Source of the DNA: Rhizobium leguminosarum bv. viciae USDA 2370
GTDB lineage: Bacteria > Pseudomonadota > Alphaproteobacteria > Rhizobiales > Rhizobiaceae
Assembly (NCBI RefSeq): GCF_002008365.1
Contig: NZ_MRDL01000051.1
Span: forward strand, 434,001 to 498,000
Length of the DNA: 64,000 nt
Direction: 5' to 3'
Of this stretch, positions 1 to 8,268 are shown piece by piece (within the stretch, counting starts at the first letter, position 1; the number at the start of each line of letters is the position of its first letter). Below the pieces are notes generated by a model. It worked only from the letters and a program-made list of their open reading frames with translations, searched no databases and was not told where the DNA came from. The position numbers and the translations under genes were made by a program.

Positions 1-181
1 GCCCTCGTCGTCGATGCACTTCGCTATCGAGGATAGACGCCCACTATGTCGGGCCGCCCGGACAGGCATATATCCGAACCAGGAGTGATCGGCTCTTGCC
101 GGAAGCGAACTCATGCCTGCCAGTGATTTGACATTCCATCACTCGCCGCTAATTCACACTTGAAATTGAAGGAAACAGTGA
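1..181. other. Window edge and leader of the KaiC-like gene
   Basis: One forward frame is open from base 1 and stops at TAG 34-36 (last residues ALVVDALRYRG). It may be the tail of a gene that lies outside the window, but it is too short to identify. The rest is non-coding leader for the gene at 182. Confidence 0.3.
128..155 (+). promoter_or_regulatory. Possible sigma70-type promoter of the kaiC-like gene
   Basis: TTGACA at 128-133 and TAATTC at 150-155 are 16 bases apart. They lie 27 bases before the start codon. This is pattern match only. Confidence 0.3.
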
Positions 182-1693
182 ATGAATACTGCGGCACCTG
201 CCACGAAAGCTCGGACCGGCGTGTCCGGTTTGGATACAGTTCTGGCGGGGGGCCTCTCGCCGGGGCACGTTTTTCTCCTGGAGGGGAATCCGGGAGCTGG
301 CAAAACGACGATTGCGCTGCAGTTCCTGATCGAAGGTGCGCGGCTCGGCGAGCAGGGGCTCTACATCACCCTTTCGGAAACCGAGAGCGAACTTCGGGCC
401 GGTGCCGCATCGCACGGCATGGTGATCGATGGGAATATCGAGGTCTTCGAGGTCGTGCCTCCGGAAAGCCTGCTGGATGCCGACCAGCAGCAGAGCCTGC
501 TTTATTCGTCGGATCTTGAACTCGGGGAGACGACAAAGGAAATCTTTGCCGCTTTCGAGCGGATCAAGCCACGTCGCGTGGTTCTCGACAGTCTGTCGGA
601 GATAAGGCTGCTCGCGCAAAGCTCGTTGCGCTACCGCCGGCAGATCCTCGCGCTCAAACATTATTTTGCCCGACAAGGCGCGACAGTCCTTCTGCTCGAT
701 GATCTGACGTCCGAGGTGCTCGACAAGACAGTGCACAGCGTTGTGCACGGCGTCATCCATCTCGAAGAGATGGCGCCGAGCTACGGCTCCGAACGCCGAC
801 GTCTCAGGGTCATAAAATATCGCGGACAGGCCTTCCGCGGCGGCTATCACGATTTCATCATCCAGACTGGCGGGGTTAAAGTCTTTCCGCGGCTCGTCGC
901 CGCCGAACACAGGTCGAGTTACGCACGTGATCAGATTTCCTGCAATATTGCAGAACTGGATCTGCTTCTCGGAGGTGGCCTCGAACGAGGTTCCAGTACA
1001 CTCATACTTGGTCCCGCCGGCACCGGCAAAAGCACGTTCTCCTTTCAATTCCTGATGGCTGCGGTCGCGCGCGGCGAGAAAGTGGCGGCCTTCATTTTTG
1101 ACGAGGAGCTGGGCCTGCTCTTCACGCGGCTGAAGGCGCTCGGAATGGATCTCGAAGCCATGCGAAACGCGGGTCATATCCACATCGAACAGCTCGATGC
1201 CGCCGAACTGTCGCCGGGCGAATTCGCCCACCGTGTGCGCAATTGCGTCGACAAGTCGGATGCGAAAACCGTCATCATCGATAGTATCAACGGTTATCAG
1301 GCTTCGATGCCGGATGAGAATTCGCTGATCCTTCATATGCACGAGCTGCTGCAATATTTGAACAGGCAAGGCGCCAACACCTTTCTCACCGTGGCCCAGC
1401 ACGGGCTGGTCGGTGACATGAAGGCACCCGTCGACGTTACCTATCTCGCCGATACCGTCATTCTGCTGCGTTACTTCGAGGCGGCCGGAAAGGTGCGGCG
1501 GGCAGTCTCGGTGATCAAGAAGAGGACCGGCTTTCACGAGGACACCATCCGGGAGTATCGCATCGACGCTTCCGGCTTGAGGTTCGGCGATCCTCTCGTC
1601 GGGTTCCAAGGCGTGCTTCGCGGCGTTCCCGAATTTGTCACGACCTCAACGCCGCTCCTTGCGACCGATGGCGGGGATAGCGGCAATTCCTAA
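182..1693 (+). CDS. KaiC-like double-domain RecA-fold ATPase
   Basis: A 503-residue protein with two tandem KaiC/RecA domains. The first P-loop (GNPGAGKT) is at about residues 35-42 and the second (GPAGTGKS) at about 277-284. The closing segment (ADTVILLRYFE, then IREYRI) is typical of KaiC CII domains. Where cyanobacterial KaiC carries its Ser/Thr autophosphorylation pair, this protein reads T-Y in VTYLADT (about residue 419). No kaiA or kaiB is nearby. The start is backed by AGGAAACAG a few bases upstream. The 3' end overlaps the hybrid kinase gene that follows, which suggests a signalling partnership as seen for other bacterial KaiC homologues; the output is unknown. Confidence 0.9.
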   Translation: MNTAAPATKARTGVSGLDTVLAGGLSPGHVFLLEGNPGAGKTTIALQFLIEGARLGEQGLYITLSETESELRAGAASHGMVIDGNIEVFEVVPPESLLDADQQQSLLYSSDLELGETTKEIFAAFERIKPRRVVLDSLSEIRLLAQSSLRYRRQILALKHYFARQGATVLLLDDLTSEVLDKTVHSVVHGVIHLEEMAPSYGSERRRLRVIKYRGQAFRGGYHDFIIQTGGVKVFPRLVAAEHRSSYARDQISCNIAELDLLLGGGLERGSSTLILGPAGTGKSTFSFQFLMAAVARGEKVAAFIFDEELGLLFTRLKALGMDLEAMRNAGHIHIEQLDAAELSPGEFAHRVRNCVDKSDAKTVIIDSINGYQASMPDENSLILHMHELLQYLNRQGANTFLTVAQHGLVGDMKAPVDVTYLADTVILLRYFEAAGKVRRAVSVIKKRTGFHEDTIREYRIDASGLRFGDPLVGFQGVLRGVPEFVTTSTPLLATDGGDSGNS

Positions 1694-3815
1694 TTCCGGC
1701 AAACCGAAAGCATTGATTTACACCCCCGTCGGTCGCGATGCCTGGGTGGCGAGATCGTTGGTCGATGAGGCCGGATTAGCATCGATTGCCACCACCGACC
1801 TGCCTATGTTCGCGTCATCGCTTAGCGATGACGTCGCGCTTGGCGTCCTGACGGAGGAGGCCGTTCGCTCGAGCGATCTCAAGCCGATCGCCGCCTGGGT
1901 TTCGGCCCAGCCGAGCTGGTCTGACCTACCGTTCATCGTGCTCACCACACGTGGTGGCGGACCTGAACGAAATCCGGCCGCTGCCAGGCTTTCCGAGGTT
2001 CTTGGCAACGTCACCTTCCTGGAAAGGCCGTTCCATGCGACCTCCTTCATCAGCGTGGCCCGGACCGCATTAAAGGGGCGCCTGCGCCAATATGAAGCGC
2101 GAACCCGGCTTGAGGCTCTGGGCGAGGGAGAGCGGCGGTTGCAGACCGCTCTCGCCGCCGGTCGTCTCGGGGCATGGGAGCTGGAACTGTCCTCGATGGC
2201 ATTGTCGGCCTCGGCCACCTGCAAAGCAATCTTCGGCCGAAGCCCCGATGACGATGTCACACGCGACGATCTGATCGCAAGTATCCACCCCGACGACCGG
2301 GATCTTGTGCTGGCACGGTTGGGCCAGACGATCGATACCGGGCGCGACTATTCGATCGAGCACAGGACGATCTGGCCGGATGGATCGCTGCATTGGACCG
2401 AGGTCCACGCGCAGCTTTATTCCGACAGATATGGTTCCGCCATGAAACTCGTCGGCGTCTGCTCCGATACCACCGTCCGCAAGACCATTGAGGAAAATCT
2501 GAGACGGCTCAATGAAAACCTCGAAGAGCGCGTGAGGGAACGGACCAAAGAGGTCAACGCGGCTCACCAGACCCTGCTCGAGGAAGTGTCCCAGCGCGAA
2601 AGAGCCGAGGAGCAGCTTCGCCAATCGCAGAAGATGGAAGCGATCGGCCAACTGACCGGCGGCGTCGCACACGATTTTAACAATCTGCTGATGGTCGTTC
2701 TCGGAAATTTGGAGCTGCTCGGCAAGCATGTTGCCGGAGATGCCAAGGCGACGCGTCTGGTCGACGGGGCGGTTCAGGGTGCGCGGCGCGGGGCGGCGCT
2801 GACGCAGCGGCTGCTGGCTTTTGCCAGACAGCAGGATCTGCAGGTCAAGCCGATCGATCTGGCCGGGCTGGTCTCCGGCATGAAAGATCTGCTGCGGCGC
2901 TCTGTGGGATCCTCGATCAGCATCGAAACCATCCTGCCGGCAACCCTGCCGCCGGCGCTGGTCGATGCGAACCAGCTCGAACTGGCGCTGCTCAACCTTG
3001 CGGTCAATGCCCGCGATGCGATGCCGGATGGCGGAACGCTGTCCATATCGCTGCGTGATGCGCAGGTGGCCGGCGATGACGGCACTCTCGACAAGGGCGC
3101 CTATCTTGTGTTGGCGGTGGCCGACAGCGGCACCGGCATGGACGCGGAGACGCTGAAGAAGGCGGTCGATCCGTTTTTCTCGACCAAGGAACTCGGAAAG
3201 GGCACGGGCCTCGGCTTATCGATGATCCACGGGCTTGCCGTTCAGCTCAATGGCGCACTTCGTCTGACAAGCGAACTTGGGGTCGGGACGACCGCTGAGT
3301 TGTGGCTTCCGGCAACCGAACAGCGCCCCGAGCGGGTGATGGAAGCGGAACTGCCCGTTCCGCAAGCTGCATCCAGACTGAAGATCCTGCTGGTCGATGA
3401 CGATGCCTTGATCGCCATGAGTTCGGTCGACATGCTTGAAGATCTCGGCCACGAGGTCGTCGAAGCAAACTCCGGCGCGCAGGCGCTGGAACTGATCAGC
3501 AGCGGTCAGCATTTCGACCTTGTCATAACCGACTATTCGATGCCCGGTATGACCGGCGCACAGCTTGCCCAGGCCGCACGGGAGATTTATCCAGCATTGC
3601 CGATCGTGCTGGCGACAGGTTACGCCGATCTTCCTGCCGGCACCGATATCGATCTTCCGAGATTGGCAAAGCCCTATGATCAGGCTCAGCTCGCCAAGGA
3701 AATCGCCAAGGCGATGGCAAGCGAAACAATTCAGCTTCTCAGGTCCGGCAGTGGTGCACGGGGCTCAGCGCCCATAGTGCCGCGCGTCCTTTCAGGCGCG
3801 CAAAGGACGCTGTAA
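1668..3815 (+). CDS. Hybrid sensor histidine kinase with PAS and receiver domains
   Basis: About 715 residues and no obvious membrane segment, so probably a cytoplasmic sensor. An N-terminal divergent receiver-like region (about 15-140) is followed by a PAS/PAC domain (about 160-275; WPDGSLHWTE then GVCSDTT). A short coiled coil leads to a HisKA H-box (GGVAHDFNNLL, phospho-His near residue 335), an HATPase domain (NLAVNARDAMPDGG, GKGTGLGLSM) and a C-terminal receiver (ITDYSMPGMTG, phospho-Asp near 620). The ATG at 1668 overlaps the kaiC-like gene by 26 bases; an earlier TTG at 1635 is also in frame. The last dozen residues and the stop codon are encoded by a dispersed repeat (3782-3873), so the native C-terminus may have been replaced. 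Confidence 0.9.
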   Translation: MAGIAAIPNSGKPKALIYTPVGRDAWVARSLVDEAGLASIATTDLPMFASSLSDDVALGVLTEEAVRSSDLKPIAAWVSAQPSWSDLPFIVLTTRGGGPERNPAAARLSEVLGNVTFLERPFHATSFISVARTALKGRLRQYEARTRLEALGEGERRLQTALAAGRLGAWELELSSMALSASATCKAIFGRSPDDDVTRDDLIASIHPDDRDLVLARLGQTIDTGRDYSIEHRTIWPDGSLHWTEVHAQLYSDRYGSAMKLVGVCSDTTVRKTIEENLRRLNENLEERVRERTKEVNAAHQTLLEEVSQRERAEEQLRQSQKMEAIGQLTGGVAHDFNNLLMVVLGNLELLGKHVAGDAKATRLVDGAVQGARRGAALTQRLLAFARQQDLQVKPIDLAGLVSGMKDLLRRSVGSSISIETILPATLPPALVDANQLELALLNLAVNARDAMPDGGTLSISLRDAQVAGDDGTLDKGAYLVLAVADSGTGMDAETLKKAVDPFFSTKELGKGTGLGLSMIHGLAVQLNGALRLTSELGVGTTAELWLPATEQRPERVMEAELPVPQAASRLKILLVDDDALIAMSSVDMLEDLGHEVVEANSGAQALELISSGQHFDLVITDYSMPGMTGAQLAQAAREIYPALPIVLATGYADLPAGTDIDLPRLAKPYDQAQLAKEIAKAMASETIQLLRSGSGARGSAPIVPRVLSGAQRTL

Positions 3816-3873
3816 CACTTTTAAGCGCTGCATCATTTTGTCCTTAAATCGATTCCGATTTAAGGAACTATGC
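3782..3873. repeat. RIME-like intergenic repeat, family B, copy 1
   Basis: A hairpin (GCGCGTCCTT...AAGGACGC-type arms) is followed by GCTGCATCATTTTG and the palindrome AAATCGATTCCGATTT. The same modules recur at 43285-43385 and, diverged, at 40307-40409. The element fills the gap between two convergent genes and supplies the stop codons of both the kinase gene (TAA 3813-3815) and mobB (3868-3870). Confidence 0.8.
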
Positions 3874-4389
3874 CGTCGCCTGTCCAAGGCCGACGATGCC
3901 AGCAATGAAATCGGCGATGGCGCCCGTGTCGTCCAGATCGAAGACCGGCAGGGCCGTATCCGTGACGGCATGATCGGCGGCGATAGCGCAGATATGGGGA
4001 TCGCTCGGCGCCAACGGTTCACGATTTGCCGCCTCCAGGCGGCGGGCCTCGATCTTCGGGATCGGCTCGCGCTTGTAACCTTCGATCAGCACGAGGTCGC
4101 AGGGGGCGAGGCGGGCGAGGATCTCCTCGAACTCAGGTTCGGGGGCACCGCGCAGCTCGTGCATGATGGCGTAGCGGGTGCCGGAGACGATGGTGACCTC
4201 GTGGGCGCCGGCCTGGCGGTGGCGGTAGCTGTCGGCCCCGACCTTGTCGATGTCGAAATCATGATGGGCGTGCTTGATCGTCGAGATCCTGTAGCCGCGG
4301 CGGGTGAACTCCGTCACCAGTCGGACGGCGAGCCCCGTCTTGCCTGAGTTCTTCCAGCCGGCGATGCCGAAGATTTTCGGTGCGGTCAT
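3868..4389 (-). CDS. mobB: Molybdopterin-guanine dinucleotide biosynthesis adaptor MobB
   Basis: A 173-residue P-loop GTP-binding protein that assists MobA in attaching GMP to molybdopterin. The N-terminus FGIAGWKNSGKTGLAVRL holds the Walker A motif. IKHAHHDFDIDKVGADSYRHRQAGA and LVLIEGYKREPIPKIE are family signatures (shown here in parts). Length is normal. It overlaps mobA by 4 bases (ATGA), so the two are translationally coupled. Its stop codon lies in the neighbouring repeat. Confidence 0.95.
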   Translation of the reverse strand: MTAPKIFGIAGWKNSGKTGLAVRLVTEFTRRGYRISTIKHAHHDFDIDKVGADSYRHRQAGAHEVTIVSGTRYAIMHELRGAPEPEFEEILARLAPCDLVLIEGYKREPIPKIEARRLEAANREPLAPSDPHICAIAADHAVTDTALPVFDLDDTGAIADFIAGIVGLGQATA

Positions 4390-5018
4390 CCGCGAAGGGC
4401 CTCCAGCCAGCGTTCCGCCTCGACGAGATCGTCGGGCGTATTGATGTTGAAGAAAGGGTCGAGCAGGCTGGCGCGGGTCGGATGCAGCGGAAACGCCACT
4501 TCCGTAACGTCATGCCGTAACAGGAAGTCGCGTACGCGGCGCTTCTCGTCGGTGGTGATCCAGGCTTCGAGATCGGCGGCCAGCGTCACCGGCCAGAGCC
4601 CGAAGACGGGATGGCTGCGGCCCTCGGAGGTGGCAATGGCGATCTGCGACGGGTGCTCGATCGCAGCCGCCAGCCGGGCGACGAGATCGGCCGGGAAGAA
4701 CGGGCAATCCACCGAGACGGTGACGACATGGGTGATCGAGGGCAGGCCGGCGGCATAGACCATGGCTGCATGGATGCCGGCCATCGGCCCGGCCTTACCG
4801 CGAAAACGGTCGGGAACGACAGGCACGCCCTCGGCGGCGGCATCGGCATTGACGGCAACGAGCGGGGCCTGCTGCGAGAGGCGGGTCAGCACATGGTGGA
4901 GCAGGCTCTCGGCCCCGAGCATCACGCCTGCCTTGTCGCGGCCCATGCGCTGCGAGCGGCCGCCTGCCAATACGACGCCTGCTATATCAGATCTGCCAAG
5001 CGAGAATTCATCCATCAT
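4386..5018 (-). CDS. mobA: Molybdenum cofactor guanylyltransferase MobA
   Basis: A 210-residue nucleotidyltransferase that transfers GMP from GTP to molybdopterin to give the MGD cofactor. The N-terminal GTP-binding signature is GVVLAGGRSQRMGRDKA at about residues 15-31. VSVDCPFFPADL and NINTPDDL are further family motifs. It is the first gene of a mobA-mobB pair, 6 bases downstream of the DMT transporter gene. moaA is separate at 22.4 kb. Confidence 0.95.
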   Translation of the reverse strand: MMDEFSLGRSDIAGVVLAGGRSQRMGRDKAGVMLGAESLLHHVLTRLSQQAPLVAVNADAAAEGVPVVPDRFRGKAGPMAGIHAAMVYAAGLPSITHVVTVSVDCPFFPADLVARLAAAIEHPSQIAIATSEGRSHPVFGLWPVTLAADLEAWITTDEKRRVRDFLLRHDVTEVAFPLHPTRASLLDPFFNINTPDDLVEAERWLEALRG

Positions 5019-5024
5019 CCTTCC

Positions 5025-5933
5025 TCAGACCGGCGCGCGCGGCGCGGATTCCTGCGCGATCGGCGATACGCGGCGCTTGGCCTCACGATAGAACGTATAG
5101 AGGCCGGAGGCGATAACGATCGCAGCTCCGACGAGCGTCCAGCTGTCAGGCACTTCGGCGAAGAAGAGGAAGCCGAGCAGGGAGGAAAAGATCAGGCTGG
5201 TATAGCGGAACGGCGCGACGAAGGAGATTTCGCCGGTGCGCATGGCGAGGATGACCGACTGGTAGCCGACGAGGACCAGCACCGAGGCGAGCACGAGATG
5301 CCCAAGCGCGCTAGCGCTGACCGGCTGCCAGCCGCCGAGCAGCGGGATGAGCAGCGCGCCGAAGAAGGAGGCTGATATGGCGGTGATGACAGTTATCATC
5401 AGCGAGGGAATTTCCGGGCTGATGCTCCGGGTGGCGAGATCGCGGCCGGCCGTCGTCAGCACCGCGGCGACGCAGAGCAGGGCGGCGGCAGTGAATCCTT
5501 CCGGGCCAGGGCGAATGATGATCATCACGCCGACGAGGCCGACGAGGATCGCCGACCAGCGCCGCCAGCCGACCGGCTCACCGAAGAACAGCGCAGCACC
5601 GAAGGTGACGACCAACGGCAGCGACTGCAGGATCGCCGAGGCATTGGCGATCGGCATCATGCCGAGCGCGGTGATATAGGTGACGGCGGAGAGCGTCTCG
5701 CAGATGATCCTGAAGATAATCATCGGCTGCAGCATGACCCGCCAGGAGCGCAGCGCGCCCATTTTCCAGGCGATCAAATAGACGAGCAGGCTGGTGAAGA
5801 GACCGCGCAGGAACATGATCTCGCCGGCGTTCATATAGGCGATCACCGATTTGGACAGAGCGTCGCTCGCGGAAAAGCCGGCCATCGCCATGCTCATATA
5901 GATGGCGCCCTCAGTATTGCGTGACCGCGGCAT
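5025..5933 (-). CDS. DMT/EamA-family transporter
   Basis: About 302 residues with ten predicted membrane helices in two EamA repeats, an inner-membrane exporter of metabolites of unknown identity. I chose the start MPRSRNTEGAIYMSMAMAGF at 5933. An upstream ATG at 6014 would add a 27-residue basic, non-conserved-looking leader. The gene may be co-transcribed with mobA-mobB, but nothing shows a functional link to molybdenum. Confidence 0.85.
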   Translation of the reverse strand: MPRSRNTEGAIYMSMAMAGFSASDALSKSVIAYMNAGEIMFLRGLFTSLLVYLIAWKMGALRSWRVMLQPMIIFRIICETLSAVTYITALGMMPIANASAILQSLPLVVTFGAALFFGEPVGWRRWSAILVGLVGVMIIIRPGPEGFTAAALLCVAAVLTTAGRDLATRSISPEIPSLMITVITAISASFFGALLIPLLGGWQPVSASALGHLVLASVLVLVGYQSVILAMRTGEISFVAPFRYTSLIFSSLLGFLFFAEVPDSWTLVGAAIVIASGLYTFYREAKRRVSPIAQESAPRAPV

Positions 5934-6260
5934 GAAGAGATTCCCGTTACCTGTGCGCCCCCTTTTAGTCGCGAAGATGCATGAAGGGAATCGGATGAAT
6001 GTCACACCAGGCATAAATCGATGATGCGGTGCACAATGGCACTGATGTCAATGCAGGCGTGTGGGCGGAAGTCCGGCAAATGCCTGTTTTATAACGTGAA
6101 TTCCGATATTTCCGACGCCGCGATCAAGGCGTCGATGAGGACGTCCGTCGCGTTGCCGGTTCGGCCATAGGCGTTTTTCTCGTCCTGCGCGGGAAACGGG
6201 TGGCTGCATCGCCTGATGTTTGAGCATCTGAAATCTCGCAACAACCCAGGAGAGACCGAT
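5934..6260. other. Divergent intergenic region
   Basis: It separates the DMT transporter gene from the SDR gene and must hold both promoters. A reverse frame ending at 6089 (tail ASEISEFTL) looks weakly protein-like but I cannot identify it. No repeat or RNA gene is visible. Confidence 0.4.
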
Positions 6261-7028
6261 ATGACACTTCTCAACGACAAGATCGCAATCATCACCGGCG
6301 CAAGCTCCGGCATCGGCCGCGCGGCGGCGAAACTCTTTGCGCGGAACGGCGCCAAGCTCGTGGTCACCGGCCGGCGGCAGGACGCGCTTGATGCCGTCAT
6401 CGCGGAAATCGAGGCGGAGGGTGGTCAGGCCGTCGCCATATCCGGCGATGTCAGGGACGAGGCTCTGCAGGTAAGGCTCGTCGAGACGGCAGTCTCGCGT
6501 TTCGGCCGGCTCGACATCGCCTTCAACAATGCCGGCATCATCGGTGAGATGGGGCCGGTTGCCGGGCTGTCGCTGGAGGGCTGGCGCGAGACGATCGAGA
6601 CCAATCTCACCGCCGCCTTTCTCGGCGCCAAACACCAGTCGGCGGCGATGGGAAAAGGCGGTGGATCGCTGATTTTCACCTCGACTTTCGTCGGCCACAC
6701 CGTCGGCATGCCTGGCATGGCCGCCTATGCGGCGAGCAAGGCGGGGCTGATCGGCTTCGTGCAGGTCCTCGCCGCTGAACTCGGAGCGCAGCAGATCCGC
6801 GTCAACGCATTGCTTCCCGGCGGCACCGACACGCCCGCCAGCATCACCAACGCTCCTGATGCCACGCCGGAGGTGCTCGCCTTCGTGGAGGGGCTGCATG
6901 CGCTGAAACGCATGGCGCAACCCGAAGAGATCGCCAATGCGGCGCTTTTCCTGGCCTCCGACATGTCGAGCTTCGTCACCGGCACGGCGATGCTAGCGGA
7001 TGGTGGGGTTTCGATCAGCCGGACATAG
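6261..7028 (+). CDS. SDR-family oxidoreductase
   Basis: A 255-residue classical short-chain dehydrogenase. The Rossmann motif TGASSGIG is near the N-terminus. NNAG lies mid-protein, catalytic Ser is in IFTSTFVG, and the YxxxK pair is YAASK. The C-terminal LADGGVS is typical. Start ATG 6261 follows AGGAGAGACCGAT. Substrate is unknown. It runs convergent to ribB, with a strong hairpin between them. Confidence 0.9.
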   Translation: MTLLNDKIAIITGASSGIGRAAAKLFARNGAKLVVTGRRQDALDAVIAEIEAEGGQAVAISGDVRDEALQVRLVETAVSRFGRLDIAFNNAGIIGEMGPVAGLSLEGWRETIETNLTAAFLGAKHQSAAMGKGGGSLIFTSTFVGHTVGMPGMAAYAASKAGLIGFVQVLAAELGAQQIRVNALLPGGTDTPASITNAPDATPEVLAFVEGLHALKRMAQPEEIANAALFLASDMSSFVTGTAMLADGGVSISRT

Positions 7029-7071
7029 GGCGGGTCAGGGAGGTGCCGTCAGGATGTCACTGCGGCACGTT

Positions 7072-7105
7072 CTTTGTTGCGGCGGGCTATGCCGCCGCAA
7101 CAAAG
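7072..7105. terminator. Hairpin between convergent genes
   Basis: A perfect 14-bp stem (CTTTGTTGCGGCGG and its complement) with loop GCTATG. There is no long T run, but its symmetry and its place between two convergent 3' ends fit a bidirectional terminator. Confidence 0.6.
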
Positions 7106-7112
7106 GCATCGA

Positions 7113-7748
7113 TCAGGCGACTTCGCGTATATCTCTTTCCGCCTGGCGGTCGAGGTAGGCGACCAGATCCTCGATGGTGACGAGGGGTAGGTTGTGGCGT
7201 TCGGCGAAGAGCGTGAGTTCGGGCAGACGGGACATGGTTCCGTCGTCGTTGGCGACTTCGCAGATGACGCCCGCGGGGACCCTTCCTGCGAGGCGGGCGA
7301 GATCGACGGCGGCTTCGGTATGGCCGGGGCGGCCGAGCACGCCGCGGGGGTTGGCGCGCAGCGGAAAAATGTGGCCGGGGCGGGCGAATTCATCTGGCTT
7401 TGCGCGATCGTCGACGAGGGCGCGGACGGTGGCGGCGCGGTCCGCCGCAGAAATGCCCGTCGTCGTGTCCTTGAGATAATCGACCGAGACCGTGAAGGCA
7501 GTTTTGTGCGATTCCGTGTTGTTGGGCACCATCAGCGGAATATCGAGCGCATCGAGGCGCTCGCCTTCCATGGCGATGCAAACGAGGCCACGGGCGTGGG
7601 TCATCATGAATGCGATTGTTTCCGGGGTGACGGCATCGGCCGCGACCACGATATCGCCTTCGTTTTCCCGGTTCTGGTCGTCGACAACGACGACCATCTG
7701 ACCGTTGGCAATGGCTGATATGGCATCTTCAATTCTTGCGATAGTCAT
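7113..7748 (-). CDS. ribB: 3,4-dihydroxy-2-butanone 4-phosphate synthase RibB
   Basis: A 211-residue monofunctional RibB that converts ribulose 5-phosphate to 3,4-dihydroxy-2-butanone 4-phosphate plus formate for riboflavin synthesis. VVDDQNRENEGDIVVAAD is the acidic metal and substrate loop. Also seen are HARGLVC, the RPGHIFPLRA-type motif and GHTEAAVDLARLAG. There is no GTP cyclohydrolase II domain. I chose the start MTIARIEDAISAI; the longer frame upstream runs into leader RNA. Expression is almost surely controlled by the FMN riboswitch at 7873-8068. Confidence 0.95.
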   Translation of the reverse strand: MTIARIEDAISAIANGQMVVVVDDQNRENEGDIVVAADAVTPETIAFMMTHARGLVCIAMEGERLDALDIPLMVPNNTESHKTAFTVSVDYLKDTTTGISAADRAATVRALVDDRAKPDEFARPGHIFPLRANPRGVLGRPGHTEAAVDLARLAGRVPAGVICEVANDDGTMSRLPELTLFAERHNLPLVTIEDLVAYLDRQAERDIREVA

Positions 7749-7872
7749 GCTGTCTGGCCTTTCAAGGGTTATGTCAGCGGGCTGACATGGTCTGCTCGGC
7801 TCAATCCGTGAGCGAGCCTTCTGCCCTTGGGCGAACAAACGTCAGCCGACTCCGGGATGGAGTGCGACCGCC

Positions 7873-8068
7873 CGTGTTGTCCTCTTCCATCCGGACTATA
7901 CCGTCGGCTCCGGCATCTCACCGGATCTGCTGACCTTCCAGCAATTCAAAGTGCTACAGCGTCGTTTGCGCGTCTGAAAGACGCGCGGCGCTGTGGTGCC
8001 GGAAGCGCTCGCGGGCTCCAGGATTGCTCCTGATACCGCCGGTGGGGAATTGCACCCCGCCCTGAGAA
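7873..8068 (-). promoter_or_regulatory. FMN riboswitch (RFN element) of ribB
   Basis: Read on the minus strand, the conserved RFN blocks appear in order: TTCTCAGGGCGGGGTG, the AATTCCCCACCGGCGGTA stem, AGCCCGCGAGCGC, GCAGATCCGGTG, TGCCGGAGCCGACGGTATAG and TCCGGATGGAAGAGGAC. These are the hallmarks of the FMN-sensing RNA. The variable arm is unusually long because 60 bases of a dispersed repeat (7941-8000) sit in it. The leader between the aptamer and ribB also holds a perfect ATGTCAGC/GCTGACAT hairpin (7771-7788) that may belong to the expression platform. Confidence 0.95.
7941..8000 (-). repeat. RIME-like repeat, family B, inside the riboswitch variable arm
   Basis: On the minus strand this reads ACAGCGCCGCGCGTCTTTC, then AGACGCGCAAACGACGCTG, then TAGCACTTTGAATTGCTG. 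It matches the first half of the repeat at 43285-43345 almost base for base. It is bounded by CTTCC/GGAAG, the native variable stem. Confidence 0.85.
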
Positions 8069-8218
8069 CATTTCAAAGATAGGATCAAAAATAGGCAGAT
8101 GGCAAGGTCACTCGACCGGGCAAAAATGCAAAGCTGCCCTGACGCCGATGGACACACTGTTCACATGGAGGCGACGACCGGCTCGCCTTCCGTGCTTCGT
8201 TGGTGGTTTGATCCTTCC

Positions 8219-8268
8219 ATGCATGTCGTTGTCCCAAACCACTGCGCACTTTTAGGCGACATGCATCA
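8219..8268. repeat. RIME-like intergenic repeat, family A, copy 1
   Basis: TGCATGTCGTTGTCCC begins it and CACTTTTAGGCGACATGCAT ends it, so the ends form an inverted repeat. The same module recurs at 40264-40306 and 48474-48523. The final bases provide the TGA stop of the SDR gene at 8266. Confidence 0.8.

Noticed and set aside
149..1609. Long antisense open frame of 486 codons opposite the kaiC-like gene
   Set aside because: It is a mirror of a well-supported gene. GC-rich codon bias opens antisense frames, and no family motif is seen.
6089..6215. Reverse frame ending ASEISEFTL upstream of an SDR gene
   Set aside because: The tail looks protein-like, but it has no supported start, no ribosome site and no family I recognise.
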